The notes: generated by a model from the letters alone, not told the origin. A DNA stretch of 64,000 bases from Desulfovibrionaceae bacterium (GCA_015709205.1 JACCQO010000001.1:1-64000); one strand, 5' to 3'; positions 42,684 to 52,156 are shown, counted from the first letter of the stretch. Made by a program: numbers and translations.

Positions 42684-44306
42684 ATGCCGACCAAGAAAAA
42701 GAGCGCCATGTGGGACGCGGCCGCCATCAAGGAGGAGCTGCTCAAGAAGTATCCTCCCAAGGTCGCCCGCAAACGCGCCAAGCAGATCGTCGTCAACGAG
42801 GACAACCAGGAGATCATGGCCAACGTCCGGACCATTCCGGGCATCATCACCATGCGCGGCTGCACCTACGCGGGCTGCAAGGGCGTCATTCTCGGGCCCA
42901 CGCGCGACATCGTGAACATCACCCACGGCCCCATCGGCTGCGGCTTCTACTCGTGGCTGACACGCCGCAACCAGACCGAAACCACCGAAGAGAACCCCGA
43001 CAACTACATGCCCTACTGTTTCTCCACGGACATGCAGGACAAGGACATCATCTTCGGCGGCGAGAAGAAGCTGGAGGCCGCCATCCGCGAGGCCCACGCC
43101 ATCTTCAACCCCAAGGCCATCGCCATCTTCGCCACCTGCCCCGTGGGCCTGATCGGCGACGACATCCACGCCGTGGCCGCCCGGCTGAAGGCCGAACTCG
43201 GCTGCAACATCTTCGCCTTCTCCTGCGAGGGCTACAAGGGCGTCAGCCAGTCCGCCGGCCACCACATCGCCAACAACCAGATCTTCAAGCACGTGGTGGG
43301 CGAGAACGACGAGGTCAAGCCGGGCGAATACAAGATCAACATGCTCGGCGAGTACAACATCGGCGGCGACGCCTTCGAACTGGACCGCATCTTCAAGAAG
43401 TGCGGCATCACGTGCCTGGCCACCTTCAGCGGCAACTCCACCTACGACCAGTTCGCCTCCTCGCACACCGCGGACCTGAACTGCGTCATGTGCCACCGCT
43501 CCATCAACTACGTGGCCGACATGCTCGAAACCAAGTTCGGCATCCCCTGGATCAAGGTCAACTTCATCGGGGCCGAGGCCACGGCCAAGTCCCTGCGGCG
43601 CATCGCCGCCTATTTCGGCGACAAGAAGCTCATCGACCGCGTCGAGGAGGTCATCGCCGAGGAGATGCCCGCGGTGAAGGCCGCGCAGGAGGAAGTGCTG
43701 CCCAAGACCACGGGCAAGACGGCCATGCTCTTCGTGGGCGGCTCCCGCGCCCACCACTACCAGGAGCTCTTCGCCGAGATGGGCATGCGCACCCTGGCCG
43801 CGGGCTACGAGTTCGCCCACCGCGACGACTACGAAGGCCGCCAGGTGATTCCGGACCTCAAGGTGGACGCGGACAGCCGCAACATCGAGGAGCTGGAGAT
43901 CGAGAAGGACGAGGCCCGCTACAAGGCGCGCATCACCGACGTGGAGCGCGCCAAGCTCGAGGCCGCGGGCGTCCCGTTCAAGGACTACAAGGGCATGATG
44001 CCCGAAATGGACAAGCAGTCCCTGGTCATCGACGACCTCAACCAGTACGAGGCCGACAAGCTCGTGGAGATCCTCAAGCCCGACGTCTTCTGCGCGGGCA
44101 TCAAGGAAAAGTACTCCATCCAGAAGCTGGGCGTGCCCATGAAGCAGCTGCACAGCTACGACTACGGCGGACCCTACGCAGGGTTCAAGGGCGCCATCAA
44201 CTTCTACCACGAGATCGAACGGCTGGTGACGTCCAAGGTCTGGGGCTACATGAAGGCTCCCTGGCAGAAGAATCCCGAGCTTTCGGCCACCTACGTGTGG
44301 GAATAA
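42684..44306 (+). CDS. nifD: Nitrogenase molybdenum-iron protein alpha chain NifD
   Basis: A 540-residue catalytic subunit carrying FeMo-cofactor. P-cluster ligands are C60, C86 and C152. The cofactor ligands are C270 (in NCVMCHRS) and H490 (in QLHSYDYGGPYAGF). A ~50-residue insert around 385-440 makes it longer than the Azotobacter protein and is typical of the group II/III nitrogenases of anaerobes. GAGGAAATC precedes the ATG at 42684. Upstream in-frame codons overlap nifI2 and are not used. Confidence 0.98.
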   Translation: MPTKKKSAMWDAAAIKEELLKKYPPKVARKRAKQIVVNEDNQEIMANVRTIPGIITMRGCTYAGCKGVILGPTRDIVNITHGPIGCGFYSWLTRRNQTETTEENPDNYMPYCFSTDMQDKDIIFGGEKKLEAAIREAHAIFNPKAIAIFATCPVGLIGDDIHAVAARLKAELGCNIFAFSCEGYKGVSQSAGHHIANNQIFKHVVGENDEVKPGEYKINMLGEYNIGGDAFELDRIFKKCGITCLATFSGNSTYDQFASSHTADLNCVMCHRSINYVADMLETKFGIPWIKVNFIGAEATAKSLRRIAAYFGDKKLIDRVEEVIAEEMPAVKAAQEEVLPKTTGKTAMLFVGGSRAHHYQELFAEMGMRTLAAGYEFAHRDDYEGRQVIPDLKVDADSRNIEELEIEKDEARYKARITDVERAKLEAAGVPFKDYKGMMPEMDKQSLVIDDLNQYEADKLVEILKPDVFCAGIKEKYSIQKLGVPMKQLHSYDYGGPYAGFKGAINFYHEIERLVTSKVWGYMKAPWQKNPELSATYVWE

Positions 44307-44330
44307 CCCCGATCCCCTAAGGAGAGCGAC

Positions 44331-45707
44331 ATGCTGCTCAGACATACCCCAAAAGAGATCAAGGAGCGCAGCGCCCTGGTCATCAACCCCGCCAAGACCT
44401 GCCAGCCCATCGGCGCCATGTACGCGGCCCTGGGCATCCACGGCTGCATGCCGCACAGTCACGGCTCCCAGGGTTGCTGCGCCTACCACCGCTCCACGCT
44501 GACCCGGCACTACAAGGAGCCCGTGCCCGGCACGACCAGCTCCTTCACCGAGGGCGCGTCGGTGTTCGGCGGCCAGGCCAACCTGCTGCAGGCCATCGAC
44601 AACATCTTCACGGTCTACGAGCCCGAGGTCGTGGCCGTGCACACCACCTGCCTGTCCGAGACCATCGGCGACGACCTGCCCCAGATCCGGGACAAGGCCT
44701 TCAAGGAGGGCAAGGTCCCCGCGGGCAAGGAGATCATCTACGCCTCCACGCCCTCCTACGTGGGCTCGCACATCACCGGCTTCTCGAACATGGTCAAGGG
44801 CATGGTCTCCTGCCTGTGCGAGGCCACGGGCAAGAAGAACGGCAAGGTGAACGTCCTCCCCGGCTGGGTGGAGCCCTCGGACATGACCGAGATCAAGCGC
44901 ATCGCGGCCATGATCGGCGTGGACATCACCATGTTCCCGGACACCTCGGGCGTGCTCAACGGCCCGCTCACGGGCAAGCACAGGACCTTTGCCGAGGGCG
45001 GGACCAAGATCGCCGACATCCGCAAGGCCGGCGACGCCATCGGCACCCTGGCCCTGGGCGAATGGGCCTCGGCCGACGGCGCGCGCACCCTGGACTCCCA
45101 GTGCAAGGTGCCCTGCCGCATCCTGGACCTGCCCATCGGCCTGTCGGCCACGGACCGCTTCGTGGACGCCCTGCGCATCGTGGGCGGCACCTCGGTGCCC
45201 GCCGAACTGGAGCTCGAACGCGGCCAGCTCGTGGACGTGATCTCCGACATGCACCAGTACTTCTACGGCAAGAAGGTGGCCCTGGTCGGCGACCCCGACC
45301 AGCTCATCTCCCTGACCGAGTTCCTGGTCAACCTGGACATGCAGCCCGTCTACGTGGTCACCGGCACGCCCGGCAAGCGCTTCGAGCGCCGCATCAAGGA
45401 GCTCACGGCCGACGCGGGCTTCGAGGTCAAGGTCAAGGCCGCGGGCGACATGTTCCTGCTCCACCAGTGGATCAAGAACGGCCCCGTGGATTTGATCATC
45501 GGCAACACCTACTGCAAGTACATCGCCCGGGACGAGGACATCCCCCTGGTGCGCCACGGCTTCCCCATCCTGGACCGCGTGGGACACCAGTACTTCCCGA
45601 CCACGGGCTACACGGGCGCCATCCGCCTGCTGGAAAAGATGCTCGACGCGTTCCTGGACCGCAAGGACCGCGACACGCCCGAGAAGCACTTCGAGCTGGT
45701 CTACTAG
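44331..45707 (+). CDS. nifK: Nitrogenase molybdenum-iron protein beta chain NifK
   Basis: A 458-residue subunit. It lacks the ~50-residue N-terminal extension of Azotobacter NifK, again as in anaerobe-type enzymes. P-cluster ligands are C24 (NPAKTCQPIGA), C49 (HGSQGCC) and C107 (HTTCLSETIGDD). AAGGAGAGCGAC precedes the ATG. A strong hairpin (45729-45756) follows the stop. Confidence 0.98.
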   Translation: MLLRHTPKEIKERSALVINPAKTCQPIGAMYAALGIHGCMPHSHGSQGCCAYHRSTLTRHYKEPVPGTTSSFTEGASVFGGQANLLQAIDNIFTVYEPEVVAVHTTCLSETIGDDLPQIRDKAFKEGKVPAGKEIIYASTPSYVGSHITGFSNMVKGMVSCLCEATGKKNGKVNVLPGWVEPSDMTEIKRIAAMIGVDITMFPDTSGVLNGPLTGKHRTFAEGGTKIADIRKAGDAIGTLALGEWASADGARTLDSQCKVPCRILDLPIGLSATDRFVDALRIVGGTSVPAELELERGQLVDVISDMHQYFYGKKVALVGDPDQLISLTEFLVNLDMQPVYVVTGTPGKRFERRIKELTADAGFEVKVKAAGDMFLLHQWIKNGPVDLIIGNTYCKYIARDEDIPLVRHGFPILDRVGHQYFPTTGYTGAIRLLEKMLDAFLDRKDRDTPEKHFELVY

Positions 45708-45728
45708 TCCGAAACGACGACAACGGCC

Positions 45729-45756
45729 CGGGGGCGGGCCGCACGGCCCGCCCCCG
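45729..45756 (+). other. Strong hairpin after nifK inside the nif operon
   Basis: A perfect 12-bp GC stem around a GCAC loop begins 21 bases after nifK. It lacks a U-tract, so it probably protects the 3' end of a processed nifH-to-nifK message or lowers read-through. That would set the structural genes above the assembly genes. Confidence 0.6.
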
Positions 45757-45791
45757 ACCCCAAGACCTCCAACGCGCGAACAAGGACCGCC

Positions 45792-47069
45792 ATGAGCTCC
45801 AAGCCCGTCAACACCGCCGCCGGAACGGCCGCCGCAACCGCCACCCCGTGCGTTCGCCCCCACGTCCGGCTGGACCTGCCCGTGGCGCCCCGGCGCAACG
45901 CCATGGGGGCCTTCGAGACCGTTCCGGCCACCGCCGAACTGCCCGCCATCTCCCCGGCCGACGCCCTGGCCCTGCTCGATGCGGCCCTGGACGCCTCCCT
46001 GGACGTGACCACGATCAAGATTTCCGGTCCCGGCGACCCGCTGGCCGAGCCCGCGCCCATGCTGGACACCCTGCGCGCCGTGCGCGCCGCCCATCCGGAC
46101 ATGGCCCTCCAGCTCGTGACCAACGGGCTGCACGTGGCCCTGTTCGCCGACGACCTGGCCGCCCTGGACGTGGCCCACGTGACCCTGCTCGTGGACGCCG
46201 TGGACGCGGCCCTGGCCGAGCGGCTCTACGCCTGGGTGCGCCCGGGCCGCAAGACCCTGCCCCGGGCCGAGGCCGCGGCCCTGCTCGTGGAGCAGCAGGC
46301 CGAGGCCATGCGCGCGCTGGCCGCGCGGTCCGTCCCCGTGACCGTGCGCACCACCCTGCACGGCGACGTGAACGCCGCCCACGCCCCCGAGGTGGCCCGC
46401 GTCATGGCCGGGCTCGGGGCCGCGAACATGCGCATCGTGCGCGCCACGCCCGGCACGGACAGCCGCGACGACGCGCCCGCGCCCGTGTCCAAGGCCGACT
46501 ACGACGCGATCAAGGCCGAGGCCGCCCGGCACCTGCCCCTGGTGGAGGACGCGGACTGTCCCACCCGCACCGGGAACGCCCGGACTCCCTGCCTGGACCT
46601 TGCCGACCTGCCCGAAGGCCGCGAGCTGCTCGCGCGCGCGGGCCGTCCCACGGCCTTCTCCACGCCCACGGGCGAGCGGCCCTACGTGGCCGTGGCCAGC
46701 GAGAGCGGCATGGAGGTGGACGCGCACCTGGGCCACGCCCTGCGCTTCCTGATCTACGGCAAGGGCGTGAAAACCAGCCAGGAGGGCATGGTCGGCCTGC
46801 TGGAGATGCGCACCGCGCCCGCGCCGGGTTCCGGCGATGCGCGCTGGCAGGAGCTGGCCGAAACGCTTTCGGACTGCTGCGTGGTGCTCTGCGCCGGCGC
46901 GGGCGAGCGGCCGCGCGAGATCCTGGGCCGGACCGGCCTGCGCGTGGTCGTGACCCAGGGCGACGTGGAAGGCGTGGTCGAGGCCCTGTACGGCGGCGGC
47001 AAGAAGCCCGGCAAGGGTCGGGGCAAGGGGTCGGCGCCCCTTGCCGACGGCGGCAACTGCTCGGCGTAA
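45792..47069 (+). CDS. NifB-like pseudoenzyme: radical-SAM-fold remnant without cysteines plus NifX-like domain
   Basis: A 425-residue protein that aligns along its length with the true NifB at 50888-52156. LPVAPRRNAMGAF (29-41) replaces LPVAPKCNIQCNYC, so the three cluster cysteines become R35, G39 and E42. The SAM-binding SGPGDPLA (78-85) is kept, as is the order NG-L, H-VTLLVDAVD and V-VRTTL. The other NifB cluster ligands (the HPC start, the YDC cysteine, C110, CKRC) are absent. From ~295 a NifX/NafY-like domain follows (RPYVAVASESGMEVDAHLGHAL), then a glycine/lysine-rich tail. I infer a non-catalytic cofactor carrier or scaffold. Function is unproven. Confidence 0.8.
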   Translation: MSSKPVNTAAGTAAATATPCVRPHVRLDLPVAPRRNAMGAFETVPATAELPAISPADALALLDAALDASLDVTTIKISGPGDPLAEPAPMLDTLRAVRAAHPDMALQLVTNGLHVALFADDLAALDVAHVTLLVDAVDAALAERLYAWVRPGRKTLPRAEAAALLVEQQAEAMRALAARSVPVTVRTTLHGDVNAAHAPEVARVMAGLGAANMRIVRATPGTDSRDDAPAPVSKADYDAIKAEAARHLPLVEDADCPTRTGNARTPCLDLADLPEGRELLARAGRPTAFSTPTGERPYVAVASESGMEVDAHLGHALRFLIYGKGVKTSQEGMVGLLEMRTAPAPGSGDARWQELAETLSDCCVVLCAGAGERPREILGRTGLRVVVTQGDVEGVVEALYGGGKKPGKGRGKGSAPLADGGNCSA

Positions 47070-47129
47070 ACGAATTTTTTGTCCAAGGCCCGGCAAACCC
47101 ACACTGCAACGCATCTCAAGGAGACGATA

Positions 47130-47438
47130 ATGGCCAGCAAACCCACGCACCAGATCCTGGTCTGCCAGAGCTTCCGCGCCAAGGGCGAACCCCAGGGCGT
47201 CTGCCACAAGAAAACCGACGGCCTGCTCCAGTACATGGAAGAGGAAGTCCTGGACCGCGGCCTGGACGTGCTGATCACGCCCACGGGCTGCATGAAGCAG
47301 TGTGAGCAGGGCCCGGTGATGGCCGTGCAGCCCGAAAACTGGTGGTTCGGCGGCATCGACAGCGAAGAGGCCGTGGACGCGGTGCTCGATTCCATCGAGG
47401 ACGGCGCGCAGAACGGCGACTACGCGATCCTGAACTAG
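47130..47438 (+). CDS. [2Fe-2S] thioredoxin-fold ferredoxin
   Basis: A 102-residue ferredoxin with cysteines C12, C25, C54 and C58 in the C-x12-C...C-x3-C layout of thioredoxin-like 2Fe-2S ferredoxins. The sequence GCMKQCEQGPVM is characteristic. Nif-cluster members of this group are thought to serve FeS protein assembly or nitrogenase protection rather than bulk electron flow. AAGGAGA precedes the ATG at 47130. Frame upstream of it is not conserved. Confidence 0.9.
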   Translation: MASKPTHQILVCQSFRAKGEPQGVCHKKTDGLLQYMEEEVLDRGLDVLITPTGCMKQCEQGPVMAVQPENWWFGGIDSEEAVDAVLDSIEDGAQNGDYAILN

Positions 47439-47451
47439 CGACCCTTTTTCC

Positions 47452-47475
47452 GCGGCGGCCCCCCGGGGCCGCCGC
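47452..47475 (+). other. GC hairpin between ferredoxin and GNAT genes
   Basis: An inverted repeat with 11-base arms (47452-47462 and 47465-47475) begins 13 bases after the ferredoxin stop, with no U-tract behind it. It resembles the hairpin after nifK and may be another processing or stability element in the long nif message. Confidence 0.5.
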
Positions 47476-47491
47476 GCAAACGGACCACACA

Positions 47492-48028
47492 ATGAACGCC
47501 ACGACCACCGCACCGGCCTTCGCCGCCACCGCCCCGGACCACGGCTGGACCCTCCGGCCCGCCACGCGCGCGGACATGGATGCCATGGTCCGCCTGCTCG
47601 GCGTGCTCTTCGGCATCGAGGCCGACTTCACGCCCAACGTGGCGGCCCAGCGCGCCGGGCTGGCCCTGATGCTCGCCGCGCCCGCCACGCGTTGCGTGCT
47701 CGTGGCCGAGCTGGACGGCGCGGTGGTCGGCATGGGCACCCTGCAGATGGTCGTGTCCACGGCCGAGGGCGCGCCCTCCGGGCTCATCGAGGACGTGGTC
47801 GTGGACGAGACCGCGCGCGGCCTGGGCATCGGCCGGGCCCTGGTGGACGGGCTGCGCCGCCGCGCCGCCGAGCGCGGGGCCACGCGCGTGCAGCTCCTGG
47901 CCGACGCGGACAACGGTCCGGCCCTGGCCTTCTACGAACACATCGAATTTTCGCGCACCGGCCTCGTCTGCCTGCGCGCGCACCTGAACAGCACCCCCGG
48001 CGTCCGGACGACGGCGCCATCGGAGTAA
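47492..48028 (+). CDS. GNAT-family N-acetyltransferase in the nif operon
   Basis: A 178-residue acetyltransferase. Motif A is IEDVVVDETARGLGIGRALVDGL (about 112-134), with the acetyl-CoA loop RGLGIG, and the C-terminal AFYEHIEFSRTG matches motif B. It lies four bases ahead of nifE, so it is made only with the nitrogenase genes. Its substrate is unknown. A role in modifying a Nif protein is possible but not shown. Confidence 0.88.
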   Translation: MNATTTAPAFAATAPDHGWTLRPATRADMDAMVRLLGVLFGIEADFTPNVAAQRAGLALMLAAPATRCVLVAELDGAVVGMGTLQMVVSTAEGAPSGLIEDVVVDETARGLGIGRALVDGLRRRAAERGATRVQLLADADNGPALAFYEHIEFSRTGLVCLRAHLNSTPGVRTTAPSE

Positions 48029-48031
48029 GCC

Positions 48032-49498
48032 ATGGCCGAAACCTCTCCCCTGACCGTATTCGAGGAACGCCAGGACCAGATCCACTGCACGGGCGACGGG
48101 CCCTTCGAAATGGCCTGCAACCGCGACTCCCTGGCCGGAGCCGTGAGCCAGCGCGCCTGCGTGTTCTGCGGCTCGCGCGTGGTGCTCTACCCCATCGCCG
48201 ACGCCCTGCACCTGGTGCACGGGCCCATCGGCTGCGCGGCCTACACCTGGGACATCCGCGGCTCGCTCTCCTCCGGGCCCGAGCTGCACCGCCTCTCCTT
48301 TTCCACGGACCTGCGCGAGCGGGACGTGATCTTCGGCGGCGAGAAGAAGCTCGCGGCCGCCCTGGACGAACTCATCGACCGCCACCACCCCAACGCGGCC
48401 TTCGTCTACTCCACCTGCATCGTGGGCATCATCGGCGACGACCTCGAGGCCGTGTGCCGGACCATGACGGAAAAGAAGGGCATCCCGGTCATCCCGGTGC
48501 TCAGCGAAGGGTTCAAGGGCAACAAGCGCGCCGGCTACCTGGCCGCGTGCAAGGCCATGAACCGCCTGGTGGGCACGGGCGACGTCACGGACATCTCGCC
48601 GGTCTCCGTGAACATCCTCGGCGACTTCAACCTGGCCGGTGAAATCTGGATCATCCGCAACTATTTCGAGCGCATGGGCGTGCAGGTCGTGGCCAACATC
48701 ACGGGCGACGGCCGCGTGGCCGACATCCGCCGGGCCCACGGCGCGGCGCTCAACGTGGTGCAGTGTTCCGGCGCGACCCTCGACCTGGCCAAGATGATGC
48801 GCGAGGAGCATGGCGTGCCTTTCGTGCGCGCGGCCTACCTGGGCATCGAGGACATGGCCGACTCGCTCTACCGCATCGCCGACTTCTTCAAGGGCATCGA
48901 CCCCGGCATCGTGGACCGCACCCGCGCCCTGGTGCGCGAAGAGGTCTCCGCCCTGCTGCCCAGGCTCGCGGAAATGCGCCGCGACCTGGAGGGCAAGAAG
49001 GCCGCCATCTACGTGGGCGGCGCGTTCAAGGCCTTCTCCCTGATCAAGGCCTTCCGCCACCTGGGCATGACCGTGGCCGTGGTCGGCTCCCAGACCGGCA
49101 CCGAGGAGGACTACGCCGAGCTGGCCCAGGTCACGGACCCGGGCACGATCATCATCGACGACGCCAACCCCCTGGAGCTCTCCCGCTTCGTCAAGGAGAA
49201 GGACGTGGACGTGTTCGTGGGCGGGGTCAAGGAACGGCCCATCGCCTACAAGCTCGGCGTGGGCTTCTGCGACCACAACCACGAGCGCAAGATCGCCCTG
49301 GAGGGCTTCGAGGGCATGTACAACTTCGCGCGCGAGGTCCACGCCTCGGCCATGAGCCCGGTGTGGCGCTTCGTGCCCCGGCGCGAGGCGCAGAACAGGG
49401 CCGCCGCCAAGGGCGGAACCGCCCCGGCGGACGCCGGGAGCGACGCTCCGGCGCCGGGCGAAGCCAACATCCCGAACGACAAGGAGGCCGTGGCATGA
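48032..49498 (+). CDS. nifE: FeMo-cofactor scaffold subunit NifE
   Basis: A 488-residue homologue of NifD that with NifN receives NifB-co and finishes it with molybdenum and homocitrate. Conserved cysteines are in RACVFCG (43-46), HGPIGCAAY (C68) and STCIVGIIGDD (C129). The cofactor-region cysteine is present in NVVQCSGA. The last ~45 residues are alanine- and proline-rich and not conserved. The end overlaps nifN by ATGA. Confidence 0.96.
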   Translation: MAETSPLTVFEERQDQIHCTGDGPFEMACNRDSLAGAVSQRACVFCGSRVVLYPIADALHLVHGPIGCAAYTWDIRGSLSSGPELHRLSFSTDLRERDVIFGGEKKLAAALDELIDRHHPNAAFVYSTCIVGIIGDDLEAVCRTMTEKKGIPVIPVLSEGFKGNKRAGYLAACKAMNRLVGTGDVTDISPVSVNILGDFNLAGEIWIIRNYFERMGVQVVANITGDGRVADIRRAHGAALNVVQCSGATLDLAKMMREEHGVPFVRAAYLGIEDMADSLYRIADFFKGIDPGIVDRTRALVREEVSALLPRLAEMRRDLEGKKAAIYVGGAFKAFSLIKAFRHLGMTVAVVGSQTGTEEDYAELAQVTDPGTIIIDDANPLELSRFVKEKDVDVFVGGVKERPIAYKLGVGFCDHNHERKIALEGFEGMYNFAREVHASAMSPVWRFVPRREAQNRAAAKGGTAPADAGSDAPAPGEANIPNDKEAVA

Positions 49499-50853
49499 AG
49501 ACCAAAGAGAGCTTCGTCTCCACCACCAACGCCTGCAAGCTCTGCAAACCCCTGGGCGCGACCCTGGCCTTCAAGGGCGTGGAGGGCTGCGTGCCCTTCC
49601 TGCACGGCTCCCAGGGCTGCGCCACCTACATGCGGCGCTACATCATCAGCCACTTCCGCGAGCCCATGGACATCGCCTCCTCGTCCCTGGGCGAAAAGAA
49701 CGCCATCTACGGCGGCGGCCCCAATCTGAAAAAGGGCCTCCTCAACGTGATGCAGAAGTACGGGGCCAAGGTGGTCGGCGTGGCCTCCACCTGCCTGACC
49801 GAGACCATCGGCGACGACATGCCCATGATCATCGCCGAGTTCCGCAGGGAATTCGGCGACCTGGACCTGCCGGAGATCGTCCAGGTCTCCACGCCCAGCT
49901 ACGAGGGCACGCACACCGAGGGCTTTCACGCCGCGGTGCGCGCCATGGCCGACCAGCTCGTCACGGACAAGGTCGAGCCGCACGGCGGCGTGAACGTCAT
50001 GCCCGGGCTGGCCAGCGCCGAGGACCAGCGCCACCTGGCCGAGCTCGTGCGCCTGTTCGGGGCCGAACCCACCCTGCTGCCGGACACCTCCGACACTTTG
50101 GACGGCCCGGCGCTCATGGAATACGAGCGCATCCCCTCGGGCGGCACGCCGCTTTCCGCCATCCGGGCCATGTCCGGCGCGCGCGGCACCGTGGAGCTGG
50201 GCCGCACGCTCAAGGGCATGCGCACCGGCGGCGACGGGCTGGCCCAGCGCTTCGACGTGCCGCTCTTCAAGATCGGCACGCCCGTGGGGCTGCGCGAGAC
50301 CGACGGGCTGTGCGCGGCGCTGGAGGCGATCACCGGCGCGCCCATGCCCAAGGCGCTGCTCAAGGAGCGCGGACGGCTGGTGGACGCCCTGGTGGACGGC
50401 CACAAGTACGTGTTCGGCAAGCGCGTGGTGGTCTACGGCGAACCGGACCTGGCCATCGGCCTGACCGCGTTTCTGGCCGAGATGGGCGCGCAGCCCGTGC
50501 TCGTGGCCACGGGCGCGGAAAAGTGCGGCCTGGCGGGCCACGTGGCCGAGGCCTGCGGCGACCTGCTGCGCGAGCGGCCCGAGATCTGCGAGGGCGTGGA
50601 CTTCCACGAGATCGCGGAAAAGGCCGAAGCCATGGGGCCGGAGCTGCTCGTGGGCAACTCCAAGGGCTACCCCTCGGCGCGCAAGTGGAACATCCCGCTG
50701 ATCCGCACGGGCTTCCCGATCCACGACCGCTTCGGCGGCCAGCGCATCCTGCACATGGGCTACAAGGGCGCGCTCGGGCTCTACGACGCCGTCGTCAACG
50801 CCGTTCTGGAAAAGAAGCAGTCGGACAGCCCCGTGGGCTACGGCTATCTCTAG
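49495..50853 (+). CDS. nifN: FeMo-cofactor scaffold subunit NifN
   Basis: A 452-residue NifK homologue and partner of NifE. It has NACKLCKPLGA near residues 12-22, HGSQGCATYMRRY near 38-50 and STCLTETIGDD near 98-108. It starts at the ATGA overlap with nifE. Upstream in-frame codons lie inside nifE and are ignored. AAGGAGGCC precedes it. It ends 34 bases before nifB. Confidence 0.96.
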   Translation: MKTKESFVSTTNACKLCKPLGATLAFKGVEGCVPFLHGSQGCATYMRRYIISHFREPMDIASSSLGEKNAIYGGGPNLKKGLLNVMQKYGAKVVGVASTCLTETIGDDMPMIIAEFRREFGDLDLPEIVQVSTPSYEGTHTEGFHAAVRAMADQLVTDKVEPHGGVNVMPGLASAEDQRHLAELVRLFGAEPTLLPDTSDTLDGPALMEYERIPSGGTPLSAIRAMSGARGTVELGRTLKGMRTGGDGLAQRFDVPLFKIGTPVGLRETDGLCAALEAITGAPMPKALLKERGRLVDALVDGHKYVFGKRVVVYGEPDLAIGLTAFLAEMGAQPVLVATGAEKCGLAGHVAEACGDLLRERPEICEGVDFHEIAEKAEAMGPELLVGNSKGYPSARKWNIPLIRTGFPIHDRFGGQRILHMGYKGALGLYDAVVNAVLEKKQSDSPVGYGYL

Positions 50854-50887
50854 GAATTTCCGTCACGTCTTCCCAAGGAGCAGGACC

Positions 50888-52156
50888 ATGACCACCGACC
50901 GTTCCAAGCACCCCTGTTTCAACAAGTCCGCCGCCGGAGACTGCGGTCGCGTGCACCTGCCCGTGGCCCCCAAGTGCAACATCCAGTGCAACTACTGCAA
51001 CCGCCGCTACGACTGCGTCAACGAGTCGCGCCCCGGCGTGACCAGCGCGGTGCTCAACCCCGAGCAGGCCGTGGAGTACATGGACAAGGTCCTGGAGGCC
51101 GAGCCGCGCATCACCGTGGCGGGCATCGCCGGCCCCGGCGACCCCATGGCCAACGCCGCCGAGACCCTGCGCACCATGCGCCTGATCCGCGAGAAGCATC
51201 CCGAACTGCTCTTCTGCCTGTCCTCCAACGGCCTGGCCCTGCCCGAGCACGTGGACGAGATCGCCGCGGTGGGCGTGAGCCACGTGACCGTGACCATGAA
51301 CTTCGTGGACCCGGCCATCGGCGAGAAGATCTATTCCTTCGTGCGCGACGGCAAGGTGGTCTACCGCGGCCGCCAGGCCGCCGAGCTGCTGCTCTCCCGC
51401 CAGCGCGAGGCCATCCGCCTGCTCAAGGAGAAGGGCATCCTGGTCAAGGTCAACACCATCGTCATTCCCGGGATCAACGAGGAACACGTGCTGGAGGTGG
51501 CGCGCGAGGCCCGCAGGCTGGGCGCGGACATCCAGAACCTGATCCCGATCAAGCCCACCGAGGGCACGCCCTTCGGCGACCTGGACGAGCCCGCCCCCGG
51601 GCGGATCAAGGAGCTGCGCGCCGCGGCGGGCGTGGACATCGACCAGATGACCCACTGCAAGCGCTGCCGCGCCGACGCCGTGGGGCTGCTCTCCAACGAC
51701 CTGTCCGGCGGCGCGCTGGGCGGCTGCCTGCGCGCCTGCGCGGCCAAGAAGGTGGAACCCGCCCGGCGGCCCTACGTGGCCGTGGCCAGCCGCGAGGGGC
51801 TGCTCGTGAACCAGCATCTGGGCGAGGCCCAGACCCTGCAGATCTGGGAGCAGGCCGGCGACTCCTTCCGCCTGGTCGAGGAGCGCGAGACCCCGAACCG
51901 GGGCTCGGGCCCCAAGCGCTGGCTGGAACTGGCCAAGACCCTGGACGACTGCCGCGCCGTGCTTTCCGCGGCCGTGGGCGAGACGCCCACGCAGATCCTG
52001 CGCGAGCACGGCACCGAGCCCTACGCCGTGTCCGGGCTCATCGAGGCCGCCCTGGCCGCGGTCTACGGCTCGGGCGACGTGAACGTGCTGCGCGCGCGAC
52101 GCGCGGGCGCATGCGGGGGCAGCGCGTGCAGCGGCGGCGGCGGCGGTTGCGGCTAG
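50888..52156 (+). CDS. nifB: NifB, radical-SAM enzyme making NifB-co, with NifX-like domain
   Basis: A 422-residue enzyme that fuses two [4Fe-4S] clusters and inserts carbide to give NifB-co. Radical-SAM cysteines are C30, C34 and C37, followed by the YDC cysteine C43, GPGDP (82-86), C110 and the CKRC pair near residues 259-262. H8 in KHPCFN matches the known N-terminal ligand region. From ~295 a NifX-type domain follows (RPYVAVASREGLLVNQHLGEA), and the tail is Gly/Cys-rich (CGGSACSGG). It is the last gene of the nif operon. Confidence 0.97.
   Translation: MTTDRSKHPCFNKSAAGDCGRVHLPVAPKCNIQCNYCNRRYDCVNESRPGVTSAVLNPEQAVEYMDKVLEAEPRITVAGIAGPGDPMANAAETLRTMRLIREKHPELLFCLSSNGLALPEHVDEIAAVGVSHVTVTMNFVDPAIGEKIYSFVRDGKVVYRGRQAAELLLSRQREAIRLLKEKGILVKVNTIVIPGINEEHVLEVAREARRLGADIQNLIPIKPTEGTPFGDLDEPAPGRIKELRAAAGVDIDQMTHCKRCRADAVGLLSNDLSGGALGGCLRACAAKKVEPARRPYVAVASREGLLVNQHLGEAQTLQIWEQAGDSFRLVEERETPNRGSGPKRWLELAKTLDDCRAVLSAAVGETPTQILREHGTEPYAVSGLIEAALAAVYGSGDVNVLRARRAGACGGSACSGGGGGCG

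Noticed and set aside
42432-47513. Nearly 1700-codon antisense frame through the nif genes
   Set aside because: It mirrors the codon bias of nifD, nifK and neighbours. Composition is low-complexity and there is no start context.
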